Position numbers and translations under genes: made by a program
Shown here: positions 43,445 through 53,253 of the stretch, one piece after another
Layout of the letters: every line of letters begins with the position of its first letter
Position numbering within the stretch: position 1 is the first letter of the stretch
DNA from: JBBQED01 sp038320345
Lineage (GTDB): Bacteria; Bacteroidota; Bacteroidia; AKYH767-A; OLB10
Assembly: GCA_038320345.1 (NCBI GenBank)
Contig: JBBQED010000004.1
Span: 186,001-250,000, forward strand
Direction of reading: 5' to 3'
DNA: 64,000 nt
The notes under the pieces: model-generated
Seen by the model: the letters and a program-made list of their open reading frames with translations, nothing else
What the model was told of the DNA's origin: nothing
Databases searched by the model: none

Positions 43445-43795
43445 ATGGGTGCAACTTCCCTGTTGATTCTAACGCTTGCTGCCATCGTATTTTCAGGTGG
43501 TGGAATTCTAGTTTCCCGAATTTTCGTAAAAGGAACACCCAATTCTAGAAAAGGTGAGCCTTATGAATGTGGAATCCCAACTGTTGGTCAAACTTGGCTA
43601 CAATTTCAAGTAGGTTATTACTTATATGCCTTACTATTTTTAATTTTCGATGTAGAACTAGTTTTTCTTTATCCCTGGGCAACAGTAGTGAAAGAAATCG
43701 GATGGATGGCATTCGTTGATATTATTATTTTCTTCTTTATTCTCTTTCTCGGTTTCTTGTATGCTCATAAAAAAGGTGCGTTAAAATGGATGTAA
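43445..43795 (+). CDS. nuoA: NADH-quinone oxidoreductase subunit A
   Basis: 116 residues, three membrane helices. NuoA is a small membrane-arm subunit at the hinge with the peripheral arm. The conserved loop KGEPYECGIPTVG (Cys and Glu) and the QVGYYLYALLFLIFDVELVFLYPWA stretch are diagnostic. It is first in the operon and overlaps nuoB by 10 bases. Confidence 0.97.
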   Translation: MGATSLLILTLAAIVFSGGGILVSRIFVKGTPNSRKGEPYECGIPTVGQTWLQFQVGYYLYALLFLIFDVELVFLYPWATVVKEIGWMAFVDIIIFFFILFLGFLYAHKKGALKWM

Positions 43796-44322
43796 ATCAA
43801 ACTAAAGAAAATTTTCCTGGAACAGTTCACGAAGTGCCCGGAGGCGGAATAATGCTTAGTAAATTTGATGATGTAGTAAATTGGGCACGGTCAAATTCCC
43901 TATGGCCACTGACATTTGCAACGAGTTGTTGTGGCATTGAATTAATGTCGGTAGCAGGAGCTAAATATGATTTCTCACGATTCGGTTTCGAAGTTGCACG
44001 AGCAACGCCACGTCAAGCTGATGTAATTATTATTGCAGGTACCATTGTGAATAAGATGGCTCCAGTATTAAGACGCTTATATGATCAAATGGCAGATCCT
44101 AAATATGTAATTGCAATGGGATCGTGTGCAATTAGTGGTGGACCTTTCTTCTACAACACCTATTCTGTTGTGAAAGGCGCTGATCATGTTATTCCGGTAG
44201 ATGTTTACATTCCAGGATGCCCGCCTCGTCCGGAAGCATTATTGCATGCCTTAATTACTTTACAAGAGAAAATAAAAACTGGAATGACTCGTGATCAAAT
44301 CAGAGATCAAAAGCCTCAGTAA
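43786..44322 (+). CDS. nuoB: NADH-quinone oxidoreductase subunit B (cluster N2)
   Basis: 178 residues. NuoB holds the N2 [4Fe-4S] cluster that reduces quinone. The ligands are all present: TSCCGIELMS, ...GSCAISGGPF... and ...PGCPPRPEALLHAL. The stretch FGFEVARATPRQADVIIIAGT is typical. It should be functional. Confidence 0.98.
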   Translation: MDVNQTKENFPGTVHEVPGGGIMLSKFDDVVNWARSNSLWPLTFATSCCGIELMSVAGAKYDFSRFGFEVARATPRQADVIIIAGTIVNKMAPVLRRLYDQMADPKYVIAMGSCAISGGPFFYNTYSVVKGADHVIPVDVYIPGCPPRPEALLHALITLQEKIKTGMTRDQIRDQKPQ

Positions 44323-44337
44323 AAGAATTGAAAAAGT

Positions 44338-44793
44338 ATGACTAACGACGATCTGAAAACAAAGATAGAATCGATACTTCCAGATGCTACTTATGAAGAA
44401 TCTACAGAGTGGCTAACTTTAAATACAATTCCGGAAGGATTTAAAATTTTTACACATACATTAAGAAATGATCCCGCACTACAGTTCGATTTTTTATTTT
44501 GTGTAACTGCCATCGATTGGAAAACACATTTCCATATGGTGTATCATTTTAGATCAACGACTTTACATCAAACATTAGTGGTAAAAGTACTGCTCGACAA
44601 AACAAATCCAACTATTGATACGGTTTGCGATATTTGGAGAACAGCCGAGTTTCATGAACGCGAAGCTTATGATTTGATGGGCATCACTTTTAACGGACAT
44701 CCTGATTTGAGAAGATTATTTCTCGAAGATGAACATACCGGGTTTCCTTTGAGAAAAGATTATGAGGACGCCATAAATATGATCAAGCTATGA
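44338..44793 (+). CDS. nuoC: NADH-quinone oxidoreductase subunit C
   Basis: 151 residues, a peripheral-arm scaffold subunit separate from NuoD. The NuoC core (LQFDFLFCVTAIDW, MVYHFRS, then CDIWRTAEFHEREAYDLMGITFNGHPDLRRLFL) is clear; the C-terminal RRLFLEDEHTGFPLRKDY is diagnostic. Its stop overlaps the nuoD start (ATGA). Confidence 0.96.
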   Translation: MTNDDLKTKIESILPDATYEESTEWLTLNTIPEGFKIFTHTLRNDPALQFDFLFCVTAIDWKTHFHMVYHFRSTTLHQTLVVKVLLDKTNPTIDTVCDIWRTAEFHEREAYDLMGITFNGHPDLRRLFLEDEHTGFPLRKDYEDAINMIKL

Positions 44794-45911
44794 TGATGTC
44801 GGAAGAAATTGGGATGAATGAAATGGGCGATATGATTTTAAATATCGGTCCTCAGCATCCTTCCACACATGGAGTATTGCATCTCATCGCTACTTTAAAT
44901 GGGGAAACGATAAAAAAAATCGAACCGCATCTCGGATATATTCATCGTTCTATCGAGAAGATGAGTGAAAGTCTTTCTTACCGTCAGTTTATTTATCTGA
45001 CCAGTAGAATGGATTATCTTTCCTCACATATCAATAATCATGCTTGTTCACTCTGTGTAGAAAAAGGATTACAGTTAGAAATTCCTCCTCGTGCACAGGT
45101 GATCCGTGTATTGATGGATGAACTCACACGCATTGCTTCGCATCAGTTATGGTGGGGAGCATTCGCAATGGACTTAGGTGCCTTCACTCCGTTCTTTTAT
45201 GCTTTCAGAGAACGTGAAATGATCAACGAAATCATGGAAGAGACCTGCGGAGCACGATTAACGATGAATTATATTGTGCCCGGTGGTGTAGTTATTGATT
45301 TGCATCCCGATTTTCAGAAAAAAGTAAAAGAATTTGTTGCGCTCTTCAAAGTTAAGATTCATGAATATGATGAATTAGTAACCGGGAATATTATTTTCCA
45401 GAGCCGCACAAAAGGTGTTGGTACGCTTTCTAAAGCAGACGCCATCTCCTATGGTTGTACCGGACCCGTAGGACGAGCGAGTGGATTTTCATGCGATGTT
45501 AGGAAACATTTCCCCTATGAAATTTATGAAAAAATTGAGTTCGAAGAAATTCTTGAAACCGGAGGAGATGCTTACGCGAGATATAAAGTAAGAATTAGAG
45601 AAATGATTCAGAGTCTGAGAATCATTGAACAACTGATTGATGAAATTCCAGAAGGAGAATTTCAAGCTAAAACGAAAGCAGTAATCAAACTGCCGAAAGG
45701 AGATTTCTATAGTCGCGTTGAAACCGCCAGAGGGGAATTTGGAGTTTATATTGTGAGTGAAGGAGGAACAACACCCTATCGTATAAAATACCGTTCACCA
45801 GGTTTCTCTAATCTAAGTGCTTTGGATCATATGACGCGTGGAGGCAAAATTGGTGATCTAATGTCAACGATGGGAACATTAGATTTAGTAATTCCAGATA
45901 TTGACAGATGA
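44790..45911 (+). CDS. nuoD: NADH-quinone oxidoreductase subunit D
   Basis: 373 residues, the 49-kDa subunit forming the quinone pocket with NuoB. Seen: LNIGPQHPSTHGVLH (conserved His pair), GYIHRSIEKMSE, the YLTSRMDYLSSHINNHACSLCVE segment and the C-terminal ALDHMTRGGKIGDLMSTMGTLDLVIPDIDR with the terminal Asp-Ile-Asp-Arg. It is a little shorter than many relatives because the N-terminus is compact. It is followed after 52 bases by nuoH, so no nuoE, nuoF or nuoG intervenes. Confidence 0.97.
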   Translation: MMMSEEIGMNEMGDMILNIGPQHPSTHGVLHLIATLNGETIKKIEPHLGYIHRSIEKMSESLSYRQFIYLTSRMDYLSSHINNHACSLCVEKGLQLEIPPRAQVIRVLMDELTRIASHQLWWGAFAMDLGAFTPFFYAFREREMINEIMEETCGARLTMNYIVPGGVVIDLHPDFQKKVKEFVALFKVKIHEYDELVTGNIIFQSRTKGVGTLSKADAISYGCTGPVGRASGFSCDVRKHFPYEIYEKIEFEEILETGGDAYARYKVRIREMIQSLRIIEQLIDEIPEGEFQAKTKAVIKLPKGDFYSRVETARGEFGVYIVSEGGTTPYRIKYRSPGFSNLSALDHMTRGGKIGDLMSTMGTLDLVIPDIDR

Positions 45912-45963
45912 GCGCCTTCAAAAATTTCTGTAGTAAAATATTATACTGTAAAGTCATACGAAA

Positions 45964-47040
45964 ATGCTGAGTCTTGAAAATTTAGTAATCCTCATTCAAA
46001 ACTGGCTGCAACAAACTCTAGGAAGTTCTCTTGCGTTTTTTGTTGAATGTATACTAGTAGGAATCGCAGCCATCACTTTATTCGCTGTGTTAGGCTTAGC
46101 ATTGGTATATATGGAGCGGAAAGTAGCGGCTTTAATTCAGATTCGCTTAGGACCAAATCGTGTTGGTCCGAAAGGAATTTTTCAAACTTCAGCAGATACG
46201 CTCAAGCTAGTTATGAAAGAGGGACTCACTCCTGATGGAGCTGATAAATTTCTTTTCAATCTAGCGCCATTCATAGTGATGATTGCTGCAATGTTAGTAT
46301 TAGCTCCCATTGCTTTTGCAAAAAACTTTCAGATCTGGGATTTAAATATCGGAGTGTTATATGTGACTGCAGTTTCTTCAGTTGGAGTTATTGGAATTCT
46401 GATGGCAGGGTGGTCGAGTAATAATAAATATTCCCTATTGGGTGCGATGCGGAGTGCAGCACAGATCGTAAGTTATGAGTTATCAGCTGGACTTTCTATT
46501 CTTGCAATCATAGTATTAACGGGGAGTTTAAAGATTAGTGATATTATTATGTCGCAGGAAAATGGATGGTGGATTTTTAAAGGACATATTCCTGCAGTGA
46601 TTGCATTCGTCATTTATTTAGTTGCAGTAACTGCTGAAACAAATCGTGCTCCCTTTGATCTTGCAGAAGCAGAGTCAGAATTAACAGCAGGCTTTCACAC
46701 AGAGTATTCAGGAATGAAATTCGCACTCTTCTTCCTTGCCGAATACATCAACATCTTCATAGGATGTGCCATCGGTGCTATTCTTTTTTTCGGTGGATGG
46801 ATGCCCTTACATATCGGACACTGGGAAGCATTTAACCACATCATGGATTTCATCCCTTCGTCTATTTGGTTTCTAGGAAAAACACTCTTTCTCATCTTTG
46901 TAATCATGTGGTTCCGGTGGACATTCCCACGACTACGTGTAGATCAGTTGTTGAATCTCGAGTGGAAATACCTCTTGCCAATTAGTTTATTCAATCTATT
47001 ACTCGTCACCTTCATCGCCATCATGGGCTGGTATCTATAA
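45964..47040 (+). CDS. nuoH: NADH-quinone oxidoreductase subunit H
   Basis: 358 residues with about eight membrane helices. NuoH sits under the quinone cavity and couples it to the membrane arm. Diagnostic parts are YMERKVAALIQIRLGPNRVGPKGIFQ, EAESELTAGFHTEYSGMKFALFFLAEY with the coupling glutamates, and FRWTFPRLRVDQLLNLEWKYLLPISL. It starts 52 bases after nuoD; in complete operons of related aerobes nuoEFG would occupy this place. Confidence 0.97.
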   Translation: MLSLENLVILIQNWLQQTLGSSLAFFVECILVGIAAITLFAVLGLALVYMERKVAALIQIRLGPNRVGPKGIFQTSADTLKLVMKEGLTPDGADKFLFNLAPFIVMIAAMLVLAPIAFAKNFQIWDLNIGVLYVTAVSSVGVIGILMAGWSSNNKYSLLGAMRSAAQIVSYELSAGLSILAIIVLTGSLKISDIIMSQENGWWIFKGHIPAVIAFVIYLVAVTAETNRAPFDLAEAESELTAGFHTEYSGMKFALFFLAEYINIFIGCAIGAILFFGGWMPLHIGHWEAFNHIMDFIPSSIWFLGKTLFLIFVIMWFRWTFPRLRVDQLLNLEWKYLLPISLFNLLLVTFIAIMGWYL

Positions 47041-47058
47041 GTTAATCCCAGTGTAAAA

Positions 47059-47529
47059 ATGTTTCTCACAGAATATATCAAGACAGTTTTCGGAACAGTT
47101 CGATCCTTGCTAAAAGGCATGAAGCTTACCGGATATTACTTCACGCATAAAAAGGAAATCATCACTGAACAGTATCCTGAATTCAGACCTGTTCTCGCTG
47201 AACGATTTCGCGGAGAAGTAGTAATGCCTCATAATGCGAGCAATGAGCATCGCTGTACAGGATGTCAAGCTTGTGAATTAGCTTGTCCCAATGGCACAAT
47301 AAAAATTGTTACTAAAAATGAAGTGAACGCCGAAGGCAAGAAGAAAAAAGCGATCGACACCTTCGTCTATCATCTTGAACTATGCACCATGTGTAACCTC
47401 TGTGTTCAAGCATGTCCATCTGATGCAATTATCATGGCGAACACCTTTGAACATAGTGTTTACGATCGTCGTTCGCTCACGAAAGTGCTTAATAACCCTG
47501 ACTCTAAAATTATGGAGGGCGTTGAATAA
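47059..47529 (+). CDS. nuoI: NADH-quinone oxidoreductase subunit I (two [4Fe-4S])
   Basis: 156 residues. NuoI relays electrons through clusters N6a and N6b to NuoB. Both ferredoxin motifs are intact: CTGCQACELACPNGTI and CTMCNLCVQACPSDAI. A 20-residue N-terminal amphipathic helix (YIKTVFGTVRSLLKGMKLTGYY) is normal. If no NuoEFG exists, NuoI would be the entry point for electrons from a soluble donor. Confidence 0.97.
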   Translation: MFLTEYIKTVFGTVRSLLKGMKLTGYYFTHKKEIITEQYPEFRPVLAERFRGEVVMPHNASNEHRCTGCQACELACPNGTIKIVTKNEVNAEGKKKKAIDTFVYHLELCTMCNLCVQACPSDAIIMANTFEHSVYDRRSLTKVLNNPDSKIMEGVE

Positions 47530-48047
47530 TGACTATGAGTACAATCTCTTTCTATCTCATTGCTGCTTTTATTCTGATCACAGGATTTCTTACAGTCACT
47601 ACGCGAAGACTATTTCGTAGTGCAATAGCATTACTATTTTCGCTCATTGGAATTGCTGCATTATACTTCTGGATGGAAGTTGAATTTGCCGCTGCTGTTC
47701 AGATCATCGTTTATGTTGGTGGAATTGTAGTGCTGATCATTTTCTCGATCTTCCTGACTAATAACGAAGGTGTGAATATGTTGCAAGCCTTAAGTAAGCG
47801 ATCCTTATTTTCGGGAATCGCAGTACTTTGTGCTGCTGCATTTACCTGCATGTTAATTGGAAATAATGAATGGTCCGCACGATCGGCTGAAGTTTATGAT
47901 CCAGCAGTAAAAAAGATAGGATATCTCTTGGTTAGTAATTCACCACAAAGTTATGTTCTACCATTTGAATTAGTCAGCATTCTATTACTTGCGGCAATGA
48001 TTGGATGTATTGTTATTGCAATGAAACCAAATTCAGAAGAACAATGA
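47529..48047 (+). CDS. nuoJ: NADH-quinone oxidoreductase subunit J
   Basis: 172 residues, five membrane helices. Typical features are the SAIALLFSLIGIAALYFWMEVEFAAAVQIIVYVGGIVVLIIF stretch and the hydrophilic loop before the last helix. It overlaps nuoI by one base and nuoK by four. Confidence 0.96.
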   Translation: MTMSTISFYLIAAFILITGFLTVTTRRLFRSAIALLFSLIGIAALYFWMEVEFAAAVQIIVYVGGIVVLIIFSIFLTNNEGVNMLQALSKRSLFSGIAVLCAAAFTCMLIGNNEWSARSAEVYDPAVKKIGYLLVSNSPQSYVLPFELVSILLLAAMIGCIVIAMKPNSEEQ

Positions 48048-48358
48048 GTCAGATTCCGCTCACCCACATTATCATTCTAAGCACGCTTCTTTTTTTCATC
48101 GGCACCTATGGATTTCTCACCAGAAGAAACCTTATTGCCATGTTGATGAGCCTAGAGCTCATGCTGAATAGTGTCAATATTAACTTCATCGCCTTCAACA
48201 AATACCTCTACCCCGAAAATTTAGATGGATTAATCTTTATCATCTTCATCATTGCAATTGCGGCTGCGGAAGCCGCAGTGGCGATCGCTATTATCATCAA
48301 CCTGTACCGTAATGTCCGCTCTATAGATGCAGAGGAAACTGATCATCTTAAAAACTGA
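48044..48358 (+). CDS. nuoK: NADH-quinone oxidoreductase subunit K
   Basis: 104 residues from the ATG at 48044, which overlaps the nuoJ stop (ATGA) and begins MSQIPLTHIIILSTLLFFIG; the frame is open further upstream inside nuoJ but without merit. NuoK has three helices and two buried glutamates for proton transfer, here in MSLELMLNSVNINF and AIAAAEAAVAIAI. Confidence 0.97.
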   Translation: MSQIPLTHIIILSTLLFFIGTYGFLTRRNLIAMLMSLELMLNSVNINFIAFNKYLYPENLDGLIFIIFIIAIAAAEAAVAIAIIINLYRNVRSIDAEETDHLKN

Positions 48359-48377
48359 TTTTTACTGAATCCCGACT

Positions 48378-50303
48378 ATGAATCTTCCTTTCAACCTACT
48401 GCTAATCCCTTTACTTCCACTACTTACTTTCGTAGTACTTGGCATTTTCGGAAGAAAATATCTATCGTCTATTTCCGGAATCATCGGAACTACTTCCATG
48501 TTTATTTCGGCAGTAATTTCAATTCAAACTGCCATACAGTATTTTGCTTCATCTCCAGAAATGCATCTTCAACAAATTGCATGGAAGATGGTGTGGCTTC
48601 CTTTTTCTGAAGATATTTCTATTGACATTGGATTTTTGCTCGATCCGATATCGGTGATGATGCTAGTGGTGGTAACGCTGATCTCATTTATGGTACATCT
48701 TTATAGTTTGGGGTACATGAAAGGAGAAAATCGTTTTGCAACCTACTACTCATTTCTCTCTCTGTTTACGTTCTCTATGTTAGGACTAGTAGTTTCGATT
48801 AATATTTTTCAGATTTATATGTTTTGGGAATTAGTTGGCGTTTCGTCCTTTTTATTGATTGGATATTACTTCGAAAAACCAAGTGCAGTGGCCGCTTCCA
48901 AAAAAGCATTTATCGTTACTCGCTTTGCAGATCTTGGTTTCTTAATCGGCATTCTGATACTTTCTTTTCAAGCGCATACGCTCGATTTTCAAACCCTTAT
49001 TCAAAGGCTCACACAAAATGGATCTCCATTTTTACATGATGCCATAACGACTTCTTTCATGGGAGTAAGTGCTTTAACTTGGGGATTGTTGCTTGTCTTT
49101 ATAGGAGGTGCGGGTAAAAGTGCTATGTTCCCATTGCATATTTGGTTACCGGATGCAATGGAAGGGCCCACTCCAGTTTCTGCATTGATCCATGCGGCGA
49201 CGATGGTAGTAGCAGGAGTTTATTTAGTTGCCAGACTCTTTCCAATTTTTATTATGTCATGTCCAGTTGCACTAGAGGTAGTGATGTGGACCGGTGTTAC
49301 GTCCGCATTATTCGCAGCAGTGATAGCTTGCACACAAACTGATATCAAAAGAGTACTAGCATATTCCACCATGTCGCAAATTGGATATATGATGTTTGCC
49401 TTAGGTGTTTCAGGATCAGGAGGAGAATCAGGATTAGGATATACAGCATCTATGTTTCACTTATTCACACATGCCTTCTTCAAAGCATTACTATTTCTTG
49501 GAGCTGGGGCAGTGATTCATATGATTCATAGCAATGAAATAAAGGATATGGGAGGATTGCGAAAATCGATGCCCGTAACTCATATTACTTTTCTCATTGC
49601 TTGTTTAGCTATTGCAGGGATTTTTCCCTTCGCAGGATTCTTTAGTAAAGAAGAAATACTCACCGCAGCACTTCATGCGAATAAAGTCGTATATGGGTTA
49701 GCGTTAGTAACGGCAGGCATTACCGCCTTTTATATGTTCCGACTTTATTTCAGCATATTTTGGTCGAAGGAGGCTAGTCAAGGTGATCATCATCACAGTG
49801 AAGGCACATTAACGATGAAGATCCCCTTAATTTTACTGGCAATTGGTGCGGCAACAACTGGCTTTATTCCATTCGGAGAATATGTAACCAACAATGGAAA
49901 GCCTTTTCATTCCAGTTTAGATCTGGCTGGTGCTATTGGTCCGGTCTTAGTTGCTCTTACAGGAATCGCAATAGCAATGCTCTTTTACAAAAAGCAAAAT
50001 GATCGACCAGAAAAAGTGGCAACAGCATTGAGCGGACTATACGTTGCGGCTTACCGTAAATTTTATATTGACGAAATATATCTTTTCATTACTCGAAACA
50101 TTATTTTCAATATACTCGGAAAATCAGCTGCTTGGTTTGATCGTACCATCATCGACGGAACCATGAATGGAATCGCATCGGTAATTGCGTGGAATTCGAA
50201 TTTCATAAAGAATATCCAATCAGGAAAAATTCAGGATTACGCATTGTATTTCTTTGTTGGCGTATTCGGACTCACCTTGCTTGCGATTTATTTGGTAAAC
50301 TGA
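48378..50303 (+). CDS. nuoL: NADH-quinone oxidoreductase subunit L (antiporter-like)
   Basis: 641 residues with about 16 membrane helices including the long lateral helix at the C-terminus. Proton-channel residues of the antiporter fold are present: FWELVGVSSFLLIGYYFE (Glu), GGAGKSAMFPLHIWLPDAMEGPTPVSALIHAATMV (Lys and His), and DIKRVLAYSTMSQIGYMMFALG. The C-terminal region (about 560-641) includes the transverse helix. Length is normal. Confidence 0.97.
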   Translation: MNLPFNLLLIPLLPLLTFVVLGIFGRKYLSSISGIIGTTSMFISAVISIQTAIQYFASSPEMHLQQIAWKMVWLPFSEDISIDIGFLLDPISVMMLVVVTLISFMVHLYSLGYMKGENRFATYYSFLSLFTFSMLGLVVSINIFQIYMFWELVGVSSFLLIGYYFEKPSAVAASKKAFIVTRFADLGFLIGILILSFQAHTLDFQTLIQRLTQNGSPFLHDAITTSFMGVSALTWGLLLVFIGGAGKSAMFPLHIWLPDAMEGPTPVSALIHAATMVVAGVYLVARLFPIFIMSCPVALEVVMWTGVTSALFAAVIACTQTDIKRVLAYSTMSQIGYMMFALGVSGSGGESGLGYTASMFHLFTHAFFKALLFLGAGAVIHMIHSNEIKDMGGLRKSMPVTHITFLIACLAIAGIFPFAGFFSKEEILTAALHANKVVYGLALVTAGITAFYMFRLYFSIFWSKEASQGDHHHSEGTLTMKIPLILLAIGAATTGFIPFGEYVTNNGKPFHSSLDLAGAIGPVLVALTGIAIAMLFYKKQNDRPEKVATALSGLYVAAYRKFYIDEIYLFITRNIIFNILGKSAAWFDRTIIDGTMNGIASVIAWNSNFIKNIQSGKIQDYALYFFVGVFGLTLLAIYLVN

Positions 50304-50315
50304 ACTTAAAGAATT

Positions 50316-51821
50316 ATGAATCTTAGCCTCTTAGTCCTAGTACCAACGTTAACGGCATTTATTTTATTATTCTTCAAAGAATTGAAGAAAATAAGAATGA
50401 TTGCCTGTATTGGGTCTGCAATCCAACTACTACTCACCTTTATATTACTATTTCAATTTAGTGGGTTGCGTGCGAGTGGAGATACTTCTGCAATGTTATT
50501 TTATTCTTCCTATGCCTGGTTTCCTGAACTTGGGATTGCTTATACCACAGGTATTGATGGAATCTCAATAGCGATGATCTTGATGGTTGCTTTTGTTGTA
50601 CTTGCCGGTGTATTAGTTTCATGGAAGATGGAAAAGCTTTCTCGAGAATTCTTTTTTCTATTGATGCTACTCAGTGCAGGTGCCTATGGATTTTTCATAT
50701 CGCTTGATCTCTTTACTTTATTCTTCTTCCTGGAGATAGCGGTAATTCCAAAATTTTTACTCATCGGAATATGGGGCAGTGGAAAGAAAGAATACAGTGC
50801 AATGAAACTAGCGCTTATGCTTATGGGAGGATCTGCCTTTGTGTTCCTTGGACTCATCGGTCTTTATCTTAATAGCAGCGATGCAAATGGAATGCACACT
50901 TTTGATATGATGGCAATTGCTCATCATGCTGTACCCTTAAATATTCAATTCATTTTCTTTCCATTCGCCTTCATAGGATTTGGAATTTTCGGGGCGCTGT
51001 TTCCATTCCATACTTGGGTTCCTGATGGGCATAGCTCAGCACCTACTGCTGCTTCTATGTTTCTTGCTGGAATCTCGATGAAGCTTGGAGGCTATGGATG
51101 TTTGAGAGTTGCCACTTATCTGATGCCAGAGGCTGCGCATCATTATGCTCCTATAATTATTTTATTATCCGCCATCGCAATTCTTTACGGTGCATTTGCT
51201 ACCATGATGCAAACGGATCTCAAATACATTAATGCCTATTCATCCGTTAGTCACTGTGGATTTGTTTTATTGGGCATCGGAATGTTGAATCAAACCGGAA
51301 TTACTGGAGCTGTGATGCAGATGATTTCACATGGATTAATGACGGCATTATTCTTCGCAGTCATCGGAATGATCTATGAAAGAACGCATACACGAATCGC
51401 TTCGCAATTAGGAGGATTGTTAAAAGTAATGCCCTTCATTAGTACCATCTTCGTCATAACAGGATTGTGTTCACTCGGCTTACCTGGCTTTAGTGGATTT
51501 GTTGCAGAGATGACGGTGTTCATGGGATCTTGGCAACATGCGGAGTCTTACTATCGCCTCGCAACAATTGCATCCTGTGCTTCGATTGTAGTAACTGCAG
51601 TATATATCTTAAATGCGACTGGTAAAGCATTAATGGGACCGATAACTAACGAAAATTATCATCAGTTATCCGATGCTACATGGAATGAAAAATTAGCTGC
51701 GGGATTATTATTGAGCGGAATTGTAGTGATTGGATTTGCTCCTTTTTTGCTCAACGACCTCTTAAGTCCTGGAGTGAATAATCTCATGACTAATATAGGT
51801 CGCAATTTATTACTTCATTAA
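50316..51821 (+). CDS. nuoM: NADH-quinone oxidoreductase subunit M (antiporter-like)
   Basis: 501 residues, about 14 helices. The TGIDGISIAMIL, FFLEIAVIPKFLLIGIWGS (Glu of the first channel), FPFHTWVPDGHSSAPTAASMFLAGISMKLGGYG (Lys) and DLKYINAYSSVSHCGFVLLGIG blocks are diagnostic of NuoM. Full length and intact. Confidence 0.97.
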   Translation: MNLSLLVLVPTLTAFILLFFKELKKIRMIACIGSAIQLLLTFILLFQFSGLRASGDTSAMLFYSSYAWFPELGIAYTTGIDGISIAMILMVAFVVLAGVLVSWKMEKLSREFFFLLMLLSAGAYGFFISLDLFTLFFFLEIAVIPKFLLIGIWGSGKKEYSAMKLALMLMGGSAFVFLGLIGLYLNSSDANGMHTFDMMAIAHHAVPLNIQFIFFPFAFIGFGIFGALFPFHTWVPDGHSSAPTAASMFLAGISMKLGGYGCLRVATYLMPEAAHHYAPIIILLSAIAILYGAFATMMQTDLKYINAYSSVSHCGFVLLGIGMLNQTGITGAVMQMISHGLMTALFFAVIGMIYERTHTRIASQLGGLLKVMPFISTIFVITGLCSLGLPGFSGFVAEMTVFMGSWQHAESYYRLATIASCASIVVTAVYILNATGKALMGPITNENYHQLSDATWNEKLAAGLLLSGIVVIGFAPFLLNDLLSPGVNNLMTNIGRNLLLH

Positions 51822-51829
51822 TTCAAAGT

Positions 51830-53242
51830 ATGATTCACGAATTCCTTCTATTAATGAAACATGAGCTATTGCTCTGTATATTACTTTTCTTCATCCTTAT
51901 TTTAAAAATTGCTGATCATAAAAAATCTAATGATCAATGGATCCTTATTGTAAGCGGATTACTCTTATTTAATTTCATAGCAGGATTTTTTTGGAATAGT
52001 GGTGGCGAGCTTTTTAATGGGATGTTCTTACTTAATGAATTAACTATTTTCCAAAAGAATATTCTTAATCTCGGAATTCTAGTAGTTTCTTTACAAGCGC
52101 AACCGTATCTCAAAACACATCGTCATGTTCCTGAGTTTTATATGCTATTGATATCAACTTTGATCGGTATGTTTTTTATGATTTCGTCAGGAAATTTATT
52201 GTTGTTTTATATCGGATTAGAAATGGCAACTATTCCGCTTGCTGCAATGGTGAACTTTAATTTAAAAGACCGGAATTCATCTGAGGCAGGAATGAAAATG
52301 ATTTTATCTTCAGCCTTCAGCTCTGCGATATTACTCCTTGGCATTTCTTTGGTGTACGGCTTGACGGGTAGTTTATCTTTCGTTGAAATTAGTACACATC
52401 TCACAGATACTTCACTCCTACTCTTTGCCTTCGTATTACTCTTCACCGGATTTGCATTCAAACTTTCAGCAGTACCATTTCATTTCTGGACTGCCGATGT
52501 TTATGAGGGATCACCTGCAGTTGTTGCGGCTTATCTTTCTGTAGTATCGAAAGCATCAATAGCATTTGTATTCATTAGTGTATTGTATCATGTTTTCGGT
52601 TCACTAGAAAACATCTGGTATGGAATCATCTTTGTGACAGCAGTACTAACGATCGGAATTGGAAATCTTTTTGCCATCCGTCAGGATAATCTTAAACGGT
52701 TTTTGGCATTCTCTTCTATAGCACAAGTAGGATTTATTCTCATTGGTATTTCCTCAGGAACTCAGAATGGAGAAGCTGCGGTAATTTATTTCCTGTTGAT
52801 TTATCTATTCTCTAACCTAGGAGCCTTCGGAGTTGTTACGTTGGTAAGTGCCATCAGCGAAAAAGAAAAAATCAGTGATTATAAAGGATTTTACAAAACG
52901 AATCCAGTGTTGACATGGGTGTTAACCTTATCGCTCTTTTCACTTGCGGGAATACCCCCTACTGCTGGATTTTTTGGAAAGTTCTTTTTACTGATGGCAG
53001 GAGCAGCTCATGGAAATTATTTACTAGTTGGCTTTGCTGCAATAAACATGATAATTTCCATGTATTATTATCTCCGTATTGTAAAAGCAATGTTTATGGA
53101 TGTTAATGAATCACCGATTGAGCGTATAAAAATCGATCTGCTGCCGAGTATTTCTTTATTGATTTGTATACTTGGATTACTGGTTACAGGATTCGCTGGA
53201 ACTTTGTACAGTTATATTCAAAATTTAAGTGCAGGAATTTAA
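51830..53242 (+). CDS. nuoN: NADH-quinone oxidoreductase subunit N (antiporter-like)
   Basis: 470 residues, about 14 helices. NuoN hallmarks: LLFYIGLEMATIPLAAMVNF (conserved Glu), FKLSAVPFHFWTADVYEGSPAVVAAYLSVVSKAS (Lys) and NLKRFLAFSSIAQVGFILIGI. It closes the operon except for one small gene beginning 12 bases later. Confidence 0.97.
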   Translation: MIHEFLLLMKHELLLCILLFFILILKIADHKKSNDQWILIVSGLLLFNFIAGFFWNSGGELFNGMFLLNELTIFQKNILNLGILVVSLQAQPYLKTHRHVPEFYMLLISTLIGMFFMISSGNLLLFYIGLEMATIPLAAMVNFNLKDRNSSEAGMKMILSSAFSSAILLLGISLVYGLTGSLSFVEISTHLTDTSLLLFAFVLLFTGFAFKLSAVPFHFWTADVYEGSPAVVAAYLSVVSKASIAFVFISVLYHVFGSLENIWYGIIFVTAVLTIGIGNLFAIRQDNLKRFLAFSSIAQVGFILIGISSGTQNGEAAVIYFLLIYLFSNLGAFGVVTLVSAISEKEKISDYKGFYKTNPVLTWVLTLSLFSLAGIPPTAGFFGKFFLLMAGAAHGNYLLVGFAAINMIISMYYYLRIVKAMFMDVNESPIERIKIDLLPSISLLICILGLLVTGFAGTLYSYIQNLSAGI

Positions 53243-53253
53243 ATTCAGAAAAA

